Source: Aureimonas flava (lineage in GTDB: Bacteria; Pseudomonadota; Alphaproteobacteria; Rhizobiales; Rhizobiaceae). Taken from it: DNA of 64,000 nt. Positions 1 through 9,023 of this stretch are shown piece by piece (position 1 is the first letter of the stretch; each line of letters begins with the position of its first letter). The stretch spans positions 1-64,000 of the forward strand of contig NZ_QYRN01000010.1 of assembly GCF_003583935.1 (NCBI RefSeq), written 5' to 3'. Below the pieces are notes generated by a model. That model made no database searches. It had not been told where the DNA came from and saw nothing but the letters and a program-made list of their open reading frames with translations. The position numbers and the translations under genes were made by a program.

Positions 1-266
1 GGACCAACGGGCAGGGCGCACAGCGCCGCGCCCCTCACGCCGGCCCCCCCAGCCCAAACCGCGACCCATGCCACGGCGCATACCGCACGACATCCCCGCG
101 AAGCCGAAACAACGCCACGTCCTTCGCTTTGAATCGCTGGGGAACAGAGTCTCCCTTCACTGCCATCCTCTTGCGCTGCAGCGTGCCGGTGCGCCGCACA
201 TGCCTTACATCACCATCCAACGAGAGCGGGCGAACCGCCGGTGGTGATGCGGATCGGGAGGATCTC
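1..266. other. upstream region, no gene seen
   Basis: GC-rich sequence before the first gene. The indolepyruvate oxidoreductase frame stays open upstream of its chosen start as far as 129, but that part has biased Arg/Thr/Ser composition and no family similarity. The only clear signal is a GGGAGG ribosome binding site near 255-260. Confidence 0.4.
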
Positions 267-3200
267 ATGGCGCGTGCAGGCGAGCTCGATCGGAAATACG
301 CGGCGACCGACGGGCGCGCCTTCATGAGCGGGACGCAGGCCCTCGTGCGCCTGCCGCTCGTGCAGATGCGGCGCGACCGCGAGGCCGGTCTCGACACCGG
401 CGCCTTCGTCTCCGGTTATCGCGGCTCGCCGCTCGGCGCCTACGACCAGCAGCTCCAGGCGAACCGCGACCTGCTGCTGGCCGAGGGCGTGCATTTCCAG
501 CCGGGGATCAACGAGGATCTTGCGGCGACCGCGGTCTGGGGATCGCAGCAGGTCGGGCTGTCGCCGGGCGCGCGCAAGGCGGGCGTCGTCGGCATCTGGT
601 ACGGCAAGGGGCCGGGGGTCGACCGCTCGGGCGACGTGTTCAAGCATGCCAACGCGGCGGGCTCCGCCGCCCTCGGCGGCGTGCTCGCGATCGCCGGCGA
701 CGATCACGGAGCCAAGTCCTCCACCGTGCCGCACCAGTCCGACCACGCCTTCATGGCGGCGGTCATGCCCATGCTCTACCCGTCCTCGATCCACGAATTC
801 GTGGCGTTCGGCCTGCTCGGCATCGCCATGTCGCGCTATTCCGGCTGCTGGGTCGGCATGAAGGTGATTGCCGACACGGTGGAGACGACCGCTTCGGTCG
901 ACCTGTCGGGCGAGCGGCGGCGCTTCGTGCTGCCGGAGGACTTCGAGCTGCCGCCGGGCGGTCTCAACCTTCGCGTGCCCGACGACCGCTGGAGCCAGGA
1001 CAACCGGCTTCAGACCTACAAGGCCTATGCCGCGATCGCCTTCGCCCGGGCCAACCGGGTCGACCGCGTGACGCTGGACTCGCCCGGGGCGCGCCTCGGG
1101 ATCATCGCCTCGGGCAAGGCCTACGAGGACGTGCGCCAGGCGCTGCGCGAGCTCGGGGTCGACGAGGACACCGCCCACCGGGCGGGGCTGCGTCTCTACA
1201 AGGTCGGGATGCCCTGGCCTCTGGAGCCGGAGGGCGTGCGCGAGTTCTCCGTGGGCCTGGAGGAGATCCTGGTGGTCGAGGAACGGCGCGAGATCATCGA
1301 GAACCAGATCAAGCAGCAGCTCTTCAACTGGCGCGCCGACGTGCGCCCGCGCATCATCGGCAAGTTCGATCACAACGACCGCCCGGTCCTGTCCCTCGCG
1401 CGCGAGCTGACCGTCGCGACCGCCGCGGTGGTGATCGGCGAGCGGATCCTGGCGATGAGCCATCTCGATGAGGCGCATCGCAGCTTCATCGAGGAGCGGG
1501 TGCGCCATTTCCGCCGGCGCGACGAGGACGCGGTCCGCCTGGAGCCGCCGCTCGCGCGCACCCCGTTCTACTGCTCGGGCTGCCCGCACAACGCCTCCAC
1601 CAAGGTGCCGGAAGGATCGCGCGGGCTGGCGGGCATCGGCTGCCATTTCATGGTCACCTGGATGGGACGGCGAACCGACACGTTCAGCCAGATGGGCGGC
1701 GAAGGCGTCGCCTGGGTGGGCGCCGCACCCTTCACGGACGAGGCCCATGTCTTCGTGAATCTCGGCGACGGCACCTATTTTCATTCCGGACAGCTCGCGA
1801 TCCGGCAGGCCGTGGCGGCGGGCGTCAACGCGACCTACAAGATTCTCTACAACGACGCCGTGGCGATGACCGGCGGTCAGCATGTGGACGGGCCGCTGGA
1901 CCCGGCCAAGATCACCCATCAGCTCCAGCGCGAGGGTGTCTCCCCGATCTGGCTCGTCTCGGAGTTTCCCGAGCGCTACCATGCGTCGCAGCTCGCGCCG
2001 GGCACCGAGATCCACCACCGGGACGAGGTCGAGGCGGCCATGCTGGCGCTGCGCGAGGCGCCCGGCGTCTCGGCCATCGTCTACGATCAGACCTGCGCGG
2101 CGGAGAAGCGGCGGCGTCGCAAGCGCGGCCTGCTGGCCGATCCCGACCTGCGCGTCGCGATCAATCCGGCCGTGTGCGAGGGATGCGGCGACTGCTCCGT
2201 CCAGTCGAACTGTCTGTCGGTCGAGCCGCTCGAGACCGAGTGGGGCCGCAAGCGGCACGTCAACCAGTCCACCTGCAACAAGGACACGTCCTGCCTCAAG
2301 GGATTCTGTCCGTCCTTCGTCACGCTGGAGGGGGCCAGGCCGCGGACACGAGCCGCGCGAGCGGCGCCCGATCTGTCGGGTCTTGCCGAGCCCGTTCTTC
2401 CAAGCCTTGCCGAGCCCTGCAACATCGCGATCACCGGAGTGGGGGGCACGGGCGTGCTGACGATCGGCGCCGTGCTCGGCATGGCGGCCCATCTCGACGG
2501 CAACGCGCCGATGCTTCTCGACATGGCGGGCCTCGCCCAGAAGGGCGGTGCGGTGCTCAGCCACGTGCGCATCGGCCGCCGGGCGGAGGATGTGACCTGC
2601 CCGCGCATCGTCTCGGGCGCCGCGGACGTCCTGATTGCGGCCGACGACGTGGTCGCGACCTCGAAGGACGCGGCGGGCCTCCTCAGCCCCGAGCGCACCC
2701 GTGCGGTCGTCAACACCCACCTCACGCCGGTGGCCCAGTTCGTGCGCGATCCCGATTTCGACTTCCGGCGCACGCTGGTGGCCGGGGCGATCCGCCGCGC
2801 GGTCGGCGAAGGGGCGGACTTCGTCAACTTCACCGAGCTCGCCGAGACCGTCAGCGGCGACGCCATCGCGACCAACATCATGATGCTCGGCTACGCCTGG
2901 CAGAAGGGGATGATCCCGGTCTCGCTCGGCTCCCTGGTCCGCGCGATCGAGATCAACGGCCTGGCCGTCCAGGCCAATCTCGACGCCTTCGCCTGGGGGC
3001 GCTTCGCGGCGGCCCGGCCGGACGCGATGGCCGAGATGCTCGGGCCGCGCACCGATGCCACGGCGTTGGCGGAACTCTCCACCGCCGACCTCGTCGAGCA
3101 CCGGGCCGCCTTCCTCGCGCGGTACCAGGACGAGCGGCTGGCCGGGCGCTACCGCGCCCTGGTCGAGCGGGCGCGCCATGCCGACGCCGCCGCCGGCGCG

Positions 3201-3749
3201 CACGGGCGCATCGAACGGGCGGTGGCCGAGAACTACGCCAAGCTTCTGGCCGTGAAGGACGAGTACGAGGTCGCGCGTCTGCACACGGACGGCCGTTTCG
3301 AGCGCATGCTGGAGGCGGAGTTCGAGGGCACGCGGCGCCGCGTCTTCCACCTCGCCCCTCCTTTCCTCGGCGGCGTCGACGCCAACGGACGGCCGAAGAA
3401 GCGCGCCTTCGGCCCCTGGGTTCTGCCGATCCTGCGAGGCCTTGCCAGGATGCGGGGCCTGCGCGGCACGCCGTTCGACCCGTTCGCTCGCTCGGCCGAG
3501 CGGATCGCCGAGCGTAGGCTGATCGCCGAATACGAGGCCGACTGCCGCACGCTGTTCTCGCGCGCCCGGCCCGCCGACCGCGACGTGGCGGTGGAACTGC
3601 TGTCGCTGCCCGCCGCGATCCGCGGGTTCGGACCGGTGAAGCAGGAGGCGATGGCAAGAGCCGCGCGTCGGCGCGACGAGCTGCTGGCCCTGATGGCCGC
3701 CGACCCGCGCATGGCCGACCGACCGGCGGAGCGCACACCGGCCGAATAG
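267..3749 (+). CDS. fused indolepyruvate ferredoxin oxidoreductase
   Basis: This 1160-residue protein has the layout of the single-chain indolepyruvate oxidoreductases. These oxidatively decarboxylate aryl-pyruvates from aromatic amino acid breakdown to aryl-acetyl-CoA using thiamine diphosphate and iron-sulfur clusters. An N-terminal TPP-enzyme half (SGYRGSPLGAYDQQL near residue 50) leads to a TPP-binding stretch with GDGTYFHSGQL near residue 500. A cysteine cluster begins CEGCGDC at residue 637 and continues through CNKDTSCLKGFC, as expected for [4Fe-4S] ligands. The gamma-type domain starts at GVGGTGVLTIG near residue 725. The ATG at 267 has a GGGAGG site 6-7 bases upstream and matches the usual family N-terminus. 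It appears to be a single-gene unit. The physiological electron acceptor in such aerobes cannot be read from sequence. Confidence 0.93.
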   Translation: MARAGELDRKYAATDGRAFMSGTQALVRLPLVQMRRDREAGLDTGAFVSGYRGSPLGAYDQQLQANRDLLLAEGVHFQPGINEDLAATAVWGSQQVGLSPGARKAGVVGIWYGKGPGVDRSGDVFKHANAAGSAALGGVLAIAGDDHGAKSSTVPHQSDHAFMAAVMPMLYPSSIHEFVAFGLLGIAMSRYSGCWVGMKVIADTVETTASVDLSGERRRFVLPEDFELPPGGLNLRVPDDRWSQDNRLQTYKAYAAIAFARANRVDRVTLDSPGARLGIIASGKAYEDVRQALRELGVDEDTAHRAGLRLYKVGMPWPLEPEGVREFSVGLEEILVVEERREIIENQIKQQLFNWRADVRPRIIGKFDHNDRPVLSLARELTVATAAVVIGERILAMSHLDEAHRSFIEERVRHFRRRDEDAVRLEPPLARTPFYCSGCPHNASTKVPEGSRGLAGIGCHFMVTWMGRRTDTFSQMGGEGVAWVGAAPFTDEAHVFVNLGDGTYFHSGQLAIRQAVAAGVNATYKILYNDAVAMTGGQHVDGPLDPAKITHQLQREGVSPIWLVSEFPERYHASQLAPGTEIHHRDEVEAAMLALREAPGVSAIVYDQTCAAEKRRRRKRGLLADPDLRVAINPAVCEGCGDCSVQSNCLSVEPLETEWGRKRHVNQSTCNKDTSCLKGFCPSFVTLEGARPRTRAARAAPDLSGLAEPVLPSLAEPCNIAITGVGGTGVLTIGAVLGMAAHLDGNAPMLLDMAGLAQKGGAVLSHVRIGRRAEDVTCPRIVSGAADVLIAADDVVATSKDAAGLLSPERTRAVVNTHLTPVAQFVRDPDFDFRRTLVAGAIRRAVGEGADFVNFTELAETVSGDAIATNIMMLGYAWQKGMIPVSLGSLVRAIEINGLAVQANLDAFAWGRFAAARPDAMAEMLGPRTDATALAELSTADLVEHRAAFLARYQDERLAGRYRALVERARHADAAAGAHGRIERAVAENYAKLLAVKDEYEVARLHTDGRFERMLEAEFEGTRRRVFHLAPPFLGGVDANGRPKKRAFGPWVLPILRGLARMRGLRGTPFDPFARSAERIAERRLIAEYEADCRTLFSRARPADRDVAVELLSLPAAIRGFGPVKQEAMARAARRRDELLALMAADPRMADRPAERTPAE

Positions 3750-3868
3750 CGCGGGCGGAGCTCGGGGCGACGCCCCGTGCCCCGTCGCCGATCCACGCCG
3801 ATCCAATCCTCCACGAGACCGGTCGACCCGGCCGGCTCCCGGTTCCCGCTGCGCCAAGTCGTCCCGCG

Positions 3869-3898
3869 CCGAAGCGTTTCCGCTTCGGCCGGAAATGC
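3869..3898. repeat. intergenic palindromic element
   Basis: CCGAAGCG (3869-3876) and CGCTTCGG (3881-3888) form a perfect 8-bp hairpin with a TTTC loop. An alternative arm, GGAAATGC (3891-3898), can pair with GCGTTTCC (3874-3881) with one mismatch. Two competing foldings in a 30-base intergenic block resemble the small dispersed palindromes of rhizobial genomes, but I see no second copy in this window. Confidence 0.35.
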
Positions 3899-4022
3899 TC
3901 TAGGACGGCAGGGCGCGACGACGCGCGGACGCGCCGGGCGGCGGCATGCCCCATCCGGGCGCGTTCGGGGGAACCACGGGGCATCCGTCCTCGTCTCATC
4001 CCAGCCAACAGGAGACCGCAGC

Positions 4023-4277
4023 ATGCTGACCGATGCCCAGACCGACGACATCTCGGAGAAAATCTCGACCCTGTTCCAGGGCATGGAGCTCGACGACGTC
4101 GCCAACGTCCTGAAGATCCAGCTCGCCATGCTGGTGACGCAGGGCAGCGAGGACGCGGACGGTGCCATCGAGTTCCTGGACGAGATCTACGAGGACGTCG
4201 AGCAGATGGTCGAGTCCTTTCCCTTCGGCGAGGAGGAGGACGACGAGGACGAGACGGCAGGCCCGTCCCAGAACTGA
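4023..4277 (+). CDS. small acidic protein, unknown function
   Basis: An 84-residue soluble, strongly acidic protein that I do not recognise. It has no signal peptide or membrane segment. The first 60 residues look helical and amphipathic (LFQGMELDDVANVLKIQLAML), and the tail carries an almost unbroken acidic run of Glu and Asp before a short polar end. An AGGAGA ribosome binding site precedes the ATG at 4023. It lies 273 bases after the oxidoreductase gene and about 70 bases before another small acidic protein. The helix-plus-acid-tail design is seen in small chaperone-like or anti-regulator proteins, but nothing here proves such a role. Confidence 0.6.
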   Translation: MLTDAQTDDISEKISTLFQGMELDDVANVLKIQLAMLVTQGSEDADGAIEFLDEIYEDVEQMVESFPFGEEEDDEDETAGPSQN

Positions 4278-4347
4278 TCGCCCGCGCCGGGAACGGAAGC
4301 GGCGGCCGGGCGTCTTAGCCCGGAGAGGCATTCCGGGAGACGCGCCG

Positions 4348-4593
4348 ATGTCCAACATCGAAGACTTCCCCCTCGGGCCGGGACGTGATCCCGGCCCACC
4401 CGACGGTCCGGTTCCGATGGGCGATCCGCCCGAACCCCTCGTGGACCCGGACGAAGTCCGCGAACCGGCCGACGATCCGGTCCCGGTGGAGCCGGACCCG
4501 GAAGAAGAGCATCGCGACCGCCCCGGCGACATCGAGCGTGCCGAAGGCGGCGCGGGCGGTGCAGGGGGCGCCGGGGCGCCGAGACGCTCTTAA
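4348..4593 (+). CDS. small Pro/Asp/Glu-rich protein, unknown function
   Basis: An 81-residue hypothetical protein, probably disordered. It is dominated by proline with aspartate and glutamate (for example PADDPVPVEPDPEEEH) and ends in a Gly-Gly-Ala run followed by two arginines. A GGGAGA site lies about 8 bases upstream of the ATG at 4348. It follows the other small acidic gene in the same direction and could share its transcript. No domain is recognisable. Low-complexity composition in GC-rich DNA means a chance frame is possible, but the ribosome binding site and the position argue for a real gene. Confidence 0.5.
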   Translation: MSNIEDFPLGPGRDPGPPDGPVPMGDPPEPLVDPDEVREPADDPVPVEPDPEEEHRDRPGDIERAEGGAGGAGGAGAPRRS

Positions 4594-4630
4594 CCCGCTG
4601 TTCAGAGCGCATGGCCGATGATCGGCCGAT

Positions 4631-6028
4631 ATGCGCCACGCCTCGCTATCCCACCTCGGGCCGCCGGGTCCGTCCGTATCGGGCCCGCCGACCGGCGCGC
4701 TCGGCATCGGGGAGGCGCGCGCGCTGAAGGCCGCGATCTCGGCCCTCATCCTGACCATGCTCCTGGTGACGTTCGAGCCCTACCAGGCGGTCTTCACCGG
4801 GCCGGCGGGAAGCGGCAACCTCGTCAACCAACTCGGCTACGGCGGTCTCGGCCTGGCGTCTATTCTGATCCACGCCTGTGTGACGCCCCGCGCCGTCGTC
4901 GCTCGGCTGCTGCGGCCGTCCTGGATGGTGATGGCGCTGGTGCTTCTCCTCTCCTCGACGCAGTCGATCTGGCCCGATTCCTCGTTTCGCGCCGTGGTCT
5001 TCTCGCTGGCCGCCATGCTGGCGATGACCGGTGCGCTGTGCCTGGCGCCGGACGAGCGCGCCTTCCGGTTCGCGCTGGCGACCGCGGCGCTCGCGGTTCT
5101 CGGGCTTTCGTACGCGGGCGTCGTGCTGATGCCGGCGGCCGCGATCCACAACGAGGCGCTGGAGGCGGCGAACATCGGGCTGTGGCGGGGCATCTACTCC
5201 CACAAGAACGTCGCCGGCCCGGTCATGGCCGTCCTGTGCTTCGCCGGCCTCTATCTCGTGCGCAGCGGGCAGTGGGTCACGGGCATCGTGATCGCCGTCC
5301 TGGCGGCCTTCTTCGTGCTCAAGACCGGATCCAAGACCACGCTGGGACTGATGCCGCTGGTGGCGCTCCTCGTCTCGGCCGGTCGCGTCTTCGGCGGGCG
5401 ACGCCTCCCGACCGTCGTCCTGGCGCTCGCCCTGTCCTGTGCGGGGCTGATGACGCTCGGCACCGTGCTGTCGCCACTGCTCTACGACCTCCTGCAGTGG
5501 GCGATGCCGGGCACGACCTTCACGGGACGTCTCGACCTCTGGCGGTTCGCGATCCATGCGCTGGGCCCGCGCGCTTGGACGGGGGCCGGGTTCGAGGCCT
5601 TCTGGACCACGCCTGCCGTGATGCAGGCCGAGCTCCCCTTCGGATCGAGCTGGGATCCGCGCGGCATCGTCAACGCGCACAACGGCTATCTGGACCTGGC
5701 GATCGCGCTCGGATGGCCGGGGCTAGCGATCGGCGTCCTGGTTCTGGCGGTGCTGCCGCTACGCGACTTCGCCCGCGTCGACGCCCGCACGCCGGAAGCG
5801 ACGCGCGCGGCGGACTTCTTCCTGATGGTGCTGACCTTCACGTTGTTGAACGCGTTTCTGGAGTCCTTCCTGTTCGCGCGTGGAAACCCCGTGTGGATGG
5901 TGATGTGGCTTGCGGTGGCAGGTCTCCATCTTCTGCCAAAGGCTTCCATGCACGCGCAGGCTGTGGCAGGAGAACTATCGGAAACGCGCACCGGCAGTTT
6001 GCGTGATAATGGTACGCATGAGTGTTGA
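4631..6028 (+). CDS. O-antigen ligase/polymerase family membrane protein
   Basis: A 465-residue polytopic inner-membrane protein with about ten hydrophobic segments. The long periplasmic loop in the second half (about residues 275-350) ends in GIVNAHNGYLDLAIALGWPG. The HN-x-Y-L-D/H pattern marks the Wzy_C/WaaL superfamily, which joins or polymerises undecaprenyl-linked glycans at the periplasmic face. WRGIYSHKNVAGPV near residue 190 is another recurrent family motif. It stands apart from the main exopolysaccharide locus, so its acceptor (LPS core, capsule or EPS) is open. The HTH regulator gene follows in the same direction. Ligase and polymerase cannot be separated by sequence alone. Confidence 0.85.
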   Translation: MRHASLSHLGPPGPSVSGPPTGALGIGEARALKAAISALILTMLLVTFEPYQAVFTGPAGSGNLVNQLGYGGLGLASILIHACVTPRAVVARLLRPSWMVMALVLLLSSTQSIWPDSSFRAVVFSLAAMLAMTGALCLAPDERAFRFALATAALAVLGLSYAGVVLMPAAAIHNEALEAANIGLWRGIYSHKNVAGPVMAVLCFAGLYLVRSGQWVTGIVIAVLAAFFVLKTGSKTTLGLMPLVALLVSAGRVFGGRRLPTVVLALALSCAGLMTLGTVLSPLLYDLLQWAMPGTTFTGRLDLWRFAIHALGPRAWTGAGFEAFWTTPAVMQAELPFGSSWDPRGIVNAHNGYLDLAIALGWPGLAIGVLVLAVLPLRDFARVDARTPEATRAADFFLMVLTFTLLNAFLESFLFARGNPVWMVMWLAVAGLHLLPKASMHAQAVAGELSETRTGSLRDNGTHEC

Positions 6029-6075
6029 TTCTTGATAAGTAACGCACTACTGCTCCAGCACCTGGGAGGTTCCCG

Positions 6076-6117
6076 ATGGGCTGTGTTTGTCCATCCTGCA
6101 ACGGATGCGTTTCGTGA
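6076..6117 (+). CDS. cysteine-rich leader ORF upstream of HTH regulator
   Basis: A 13-codon frame, MGCVCPSCNGCVS, with four cysteines spaced C-x-C-x2-C-x2-C. It has the strongest ribosome binding site in this intergenic region: GGGAGG at 6064-6069, six bases before the ATG. Its TGA stop (6115-6117) overlaps the GTG (6114-6116) that begins the HTH gene, forming GTGA. The regulator start has no Shine-Dalgarno of its own, so re-initiation or coupling from the leader is likely. Expression is not proven. The cysteine spacing suggests metal, redox or cysteine sensing, which is inference. Confidence 0.5.
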   Translation: MGCVCPSCNGCVS

Positions 6118-6491
6118 CCACTGCGAAGACTGAGCGAGATCCGATCGATGTTCATGTAGGCGCGCGTCTGCGCCTGGTGCGGACATCAAGGCGTTTGTCG
6201 CTGGAAGAACTGGGCCGGCAGATCGGCGTCACCTATCAGCAGATCCAGAAATACGAGACCGGCAGCAACCGCGTCAGCGCGGCGACGCTGTTCCGGATCT
6301 CCCAGCTCTTCGAGATCAGCCCGACCTTCTTCTTCGAGGGGCTCGCGGCCGACGGCTCGCAGGACGAGGCCGCCATGCCGAGCCCGGAGGTCGTTCAGTC
6401 CTCGCTGGCTCTCGGCCGGATCCCCGACGGCGAGATCCGGCATCGTCTTCGCCTGCTGATCGACGCGCTGGCCCCCACGCAGGCGCGCTGA
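6114..6491 (+). CDS. XRE-family HTH regulator, SinR/PraR-like
   Basis: A 125-residue cytoplasmic DNA-binding protein counted from the GTG at 6114. The helix-turn-helix spans about residues 12-65: VGARLRLVRTSRRLSLEEL leads into IGVTYQQIQKYETGSNRVS. After it comes the PTFFFEGL strand typical of the small SinR/PraR-type regulators of rhizobia, which control biofilm, quorum-sensing and surface genes. ATG at 6105 or TTG at 6087 are in-frame alternatives, but none has a suitable ribosome binding site. The strong site upstream serves the leader ORF at 6076, pointing to translational coupling. It follows an O-antigen-ligase-like gene and has a relative in this window at 48066-48485. Confidence 0.85.
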   Translation: MTTAKTERDPIDVHVGARLRLVRTSRRLSLEELGRQIGVTYQQIQKYETGSNRVSAATLFRISQLFEISPTFFFEGLAADGSQDEAAMPSPEVVQSSLALGRIPDGEIRHRLRLLIDALAPTQAR

Positions 6492-6510
6492 CGGCCGCGC
6501 TCCGTCGCGG

Positions 6511-7677
6511 TCAGGGCGCCAGGGCGCGTTCCACCAGGCGGACCCAGTAGGAGGCGCCGAAGGGAAGGGCGGCGTCGTCGAAGTCGTAGCCGGGATTGTG
6601 GAGCCCGGCCGTGTCGCCGTTGCCCAAGAACACGAAGGCGCCGGGCCGCGCTTCCAGCATGAAGGAAAAGTCCTCCGCCGCCATCAATGGCGGGGCGGAC
6701 GCGTCGACGCACCCCCTGCCGCAGACCTCGCCGGCGATCGAGGCGCAGAAGGCGGCCTCGCGCGCATCGTTCACCGTGACCGGGTAGTTGCGTGTGTAGA
6801 CGACCGTGGCCCGCGCGCCGTGGGTGGAGGCCACGCCTTCCGCGATCGCGCCGATACGACGTTCGGCGAGATCGCGGCTCGACGCGCTCAGCGAGCGCAC
6901 GGTGCCGAACAGCTTCGCCTCGTCGGGAATGATGTTGTGCGCGAAGCCGGCGTGGAAGCGCGTCACCGACAGGACCAGCGAATCGAGCGGATCGACGTTG
7001 CGTGCCGCGATCTGCTGGAGCGCCTGCACCAGTGCCGCGCCCGCCAGGATCGGGTCGCTCCCCTCGTGCGGCAGGGCGGCATGGCTCGCCCGCCCGCGGA
7101 TCGTCACCTCGAACTCGTCGGTCGCCGCCATGATCGGGCCCGGCCGCATCGCCATATGTCCGACGGGCAGGCCCGGCAGGTTGTGCATGCCGTAGACCGC
7201 CTCGATGCCGAAGCGGTCCATCAGCCCGTCCCGGATCATCGCCAACGCCCCCGCGCCGCCCTCTTCGGCAGGCTGGAACACCAACGCGACGCGCCCCCGG
7301 AAGCGCCGCGTCTCGCACAGATGGCGCGCGGCGCCGAGCAGCATGGCCATGTGCCCGTCGTGGCCGCAGGCATGCATGGCGCCGGGCCGGCGCGAGGCAT
7401 AGGGCCGGCCGGTCTCCTCCGCGATCGGCAGGGCGTCCATGTCGGCGCGAAGGCCGATCGTGCGCCCGCCCGAGCCCTCCCGACCCTCGACGATGCCGAC
7501 GACCCCGGTGCGTCCGATCCCCGTCGCCACCTCGTCGCAGCCGAAGGCGGCGAGCTTCTCGGCGACGAACGCCGCCGTGTCGGGCAGGTCGTAGAGAATC
7601 TCGGGCATCGTATGAAGCGTGTGCCGCCAGGCGGCGATGTCGGCGGCGCGCGCCGCGATCTCGGGAACGATGAGCAT
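6511..7677 (-). CDS. M20-family amidohydrolase, hippurate-hydrolase-like
   Basis: A 388-residue cytosolic metallopeptidase of the M20D group (hippurate hydrolase, IAA-amino-acid hydrolase, N-acyl-amino-acid deacylase). These cleave an acyl group from an amino acid using two metal ions. [17 protein letters not shown] near residue 100 and [10 protein letters not shown] near residue 134 are the metal-binding motifs; a satellite dimerisation domain follows. I chose the ATG at 7677, where GGAAG sits about 8 bases upstream and the protein begins [11 protein letters not shown]; upstream in-frame starts at 7701 and 7704 would add nine residues. It converges on the HTH gene and is divergent from the carboxypeptidase gene. 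The substrate cannot be assigned. Confidence 0.9.
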   Translation of the reverse strand: MLIVPEIAARAADIAAWRHTLHTMPEILYDLPDTAAFVAEKLAAFGCDEVATGIGRTGVVGIVEGREGSGGRTIGLRADMDALPIAEETGRPYASRRPGAMHACGHDGHMAMLLGAARHLCETRRFRGRVALVFQPAEEGGAGALAMIRDGLMDRFGIEAVYGMHNLPGLPVGHMAMRPGPIMAATDEFEVTIRGRASHAALPHEGSDPILAGAALVQALQQIAARNVDPLDSLVLSVTRFHAGFAHNIIPDEAKLFGTVRSLSASSRDLAERRIGAIAEGVASTHGARATVVYTRNYPVTVNDAREAAFCASIAGEVCGRGCVDASAPPLMAAEDFSFMLEARPGAFVFLGNGDTAGLHNPGYDFDDAALPFGASYWVRLVERALAP

Positions 7678-7811
7678 CGATGTCTTCCGGTCTCGCGCCA
7701 TCAAAAGGCGAAAATCGCCTGCTTGGTGGACGCTTGAATCACCTTGCCACGATATGAACGCAGGTGCGAAGAGAACGCAAAGCGTCTTCGCGCATTCGCG
7801 AGAAGGGTCCC

Positions 7812-9023
7812 ATGACAGTTTTCCGTCGGCTCCCGTCGATCCGAGCGTTCTCGGCGCTTCTCGCGCTGGCCGGCGCGAGCGTCGCGGCCCAGCCCGCGCT
7901 CGCGGTCAACACGATCGTGGTGGACGTGGCCACCGGCAAGGTCCTGTCCGAAAGCAACGCCACGCAGCGGTGGTACCCGGCCTCCACCACCAAGCTGATG
8001 ACCGCCTACGTGGCCCTCAAGGCGCTCCAGGCGCAGGAGGCCTCGCTGGACACGCCGGTGGTGATGTCGCGCACGGCCGCCGCCGAGCCGCCCTCCAAGA
8101 TGGCCTACCCGCCGGGCTCGGTGATGCGGCTCGACATGGCGTTGCGCATGATGCTGGTGAAGTCGGCCAACGACGTGGCCTTCGCCATCGCGCAGTCCCT
8201 CGGCAAGGGGTCGGTGGAGGCCTTCGTGGAGCGGATGAACGGCGACGCCGCCGCGCTCGGCATGAAGGACACCCACTTCGTCAACCCGAACGGCCTTCCG
8301 GCCCCCGGCCAGTATTCCAGCGCCAAGGATCTCGCGATCCTGGCGGTCGCCCTGCGCAAGGAGTTTCCGGCCTTCGGCGACTATTTCGGCACCGAGGCCA
8401 TCGCCGTCGGCAACGGCACGATGAAGAACCACAACGGGCTGCTCGGCCGCTACGCGGGGGCCGACGGGATGAAGACCGGCTACATCTGCGCGTCCGGCTT
8501 CAACCTCGTGGCCTCGGCGACGCGCGACAACCGCACGCTGATCGCCGTGGTGCTCGGGGCCGATGGCCCGATCGTGCGCGAGCGTACCGCCGCCGAGATC
8601 CTGGAGAACGGCTTCAACACCAATCCGCGCTCGATCCGCGACACGGTGGCCGACCTGCCCGTGTCCAGCGGCCCGCCGGCCGACATCAGCGCCGCCATCT
8701 GCTCCGCCGCCGGGCGCACCGCCCGCGCCAACGAGCGGCAGGAGGAAGACAAGCGCGAGGAGACCTTCGGCTCGCCCTACATGAGCGACCTCCAGCGTCC
8801 GGCCGTGGCCGTGCCGGTGGATCTGGGCGGGGCCGCCGGCGCGCCGGGCGTCGAGCCGGGCACGCGCCTGATCGCCGCCTACGGCATTCCGGTTCCGACC
8901 TGGCGGCCCGTCCGCCCCGGCGAGCCCGGCTACGAGGGCGAGCTGCCGCTGGGCGCGGAAGCGGGCGGCGAGTATCCCGCTTCGCCTGCAGCTTCGGCCG
9001 AAACCGCCGCCGCAGCCGAATGA
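7812..9023 (+). CDS. D-alanyl-D-alanine carboxypeptidase, PBP5/DacA family
   Basis: A 403-residue exported serine peptidase (S11 family) that trims the terminal D-Ala from peptidoglycan stem peptides. A signal peptide ends near AQPALA (residue 33). The penicillin-binding triad is complete: S58-T-T-K61, S118-A-N120 and K221-T-G223. The region after about residue 260 is Pro/Ala/Glu-rich and lacks an obvious amphipathic membrane anchor, so it may be soluble or loosely bound. GAAGGG precedes the ATG. The stop overlaps the start of the G3E GTPase gene by four bases (ATGA), so the two are co-translated and may be functionally connected. Confidence 0.92.
   Translation: MTVFRRLPSIRAFSALLALAGASVAAQPALAVNTIVVDVATGKVLSESNATQRWYPASTTKLMTAYVALKALQAQEASLDTPVVMSRTAAAEPPSKMAYPPGSVMRLDMALRMMLVKSANDVAFAIAQSLGKGSVEAFVERMNGDAAALGMKDTHFVNPNGLPAPGQYSSAKDLAILAVALRKEFPAFGDYFGTEAIAVGNGTMKNHNGLLGRYAGADGMKTGYICASGFNLVASATRDNRTLIAVVLGADGPIVRERTAAEILENGFNTNPRSIRDTVADLPVSSGPPADISAAICSAAGRTARANERQEEDKREETFGSPYMSDLQRPAVAVPVDLGGAAGAPGVEPGTRLIAAYGIPVPTWRPVRPGEPGYEGELPLGAEAGGEYPASPAASAETAAAAE

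Noticed and set aside
3763-3777. Short hairpin CGGGGC-GAC-GCCCCG after the oxidoreductase gene
   Set aside because: Six base pairs in very GC-rich sequence without a T run is too weak to call a terminator.
210-3857. Very long open frame on the minus strand, about 1215 codons
   Set aside because: It is exactly antisense to the indolepyruvate oxidoreductase, is rich in Arg, Gly and His with no domain, and arises because stop codons are rare in GC-rich DNA.
4618-6006. Plus-strand 462-codon frame overlapping the O-antigen-ligase-like gene
   Set aside because: Its translation is Arg/Gly/Ala-rich without membrane segments, while the other frame gives a clear Wzy_C protein.
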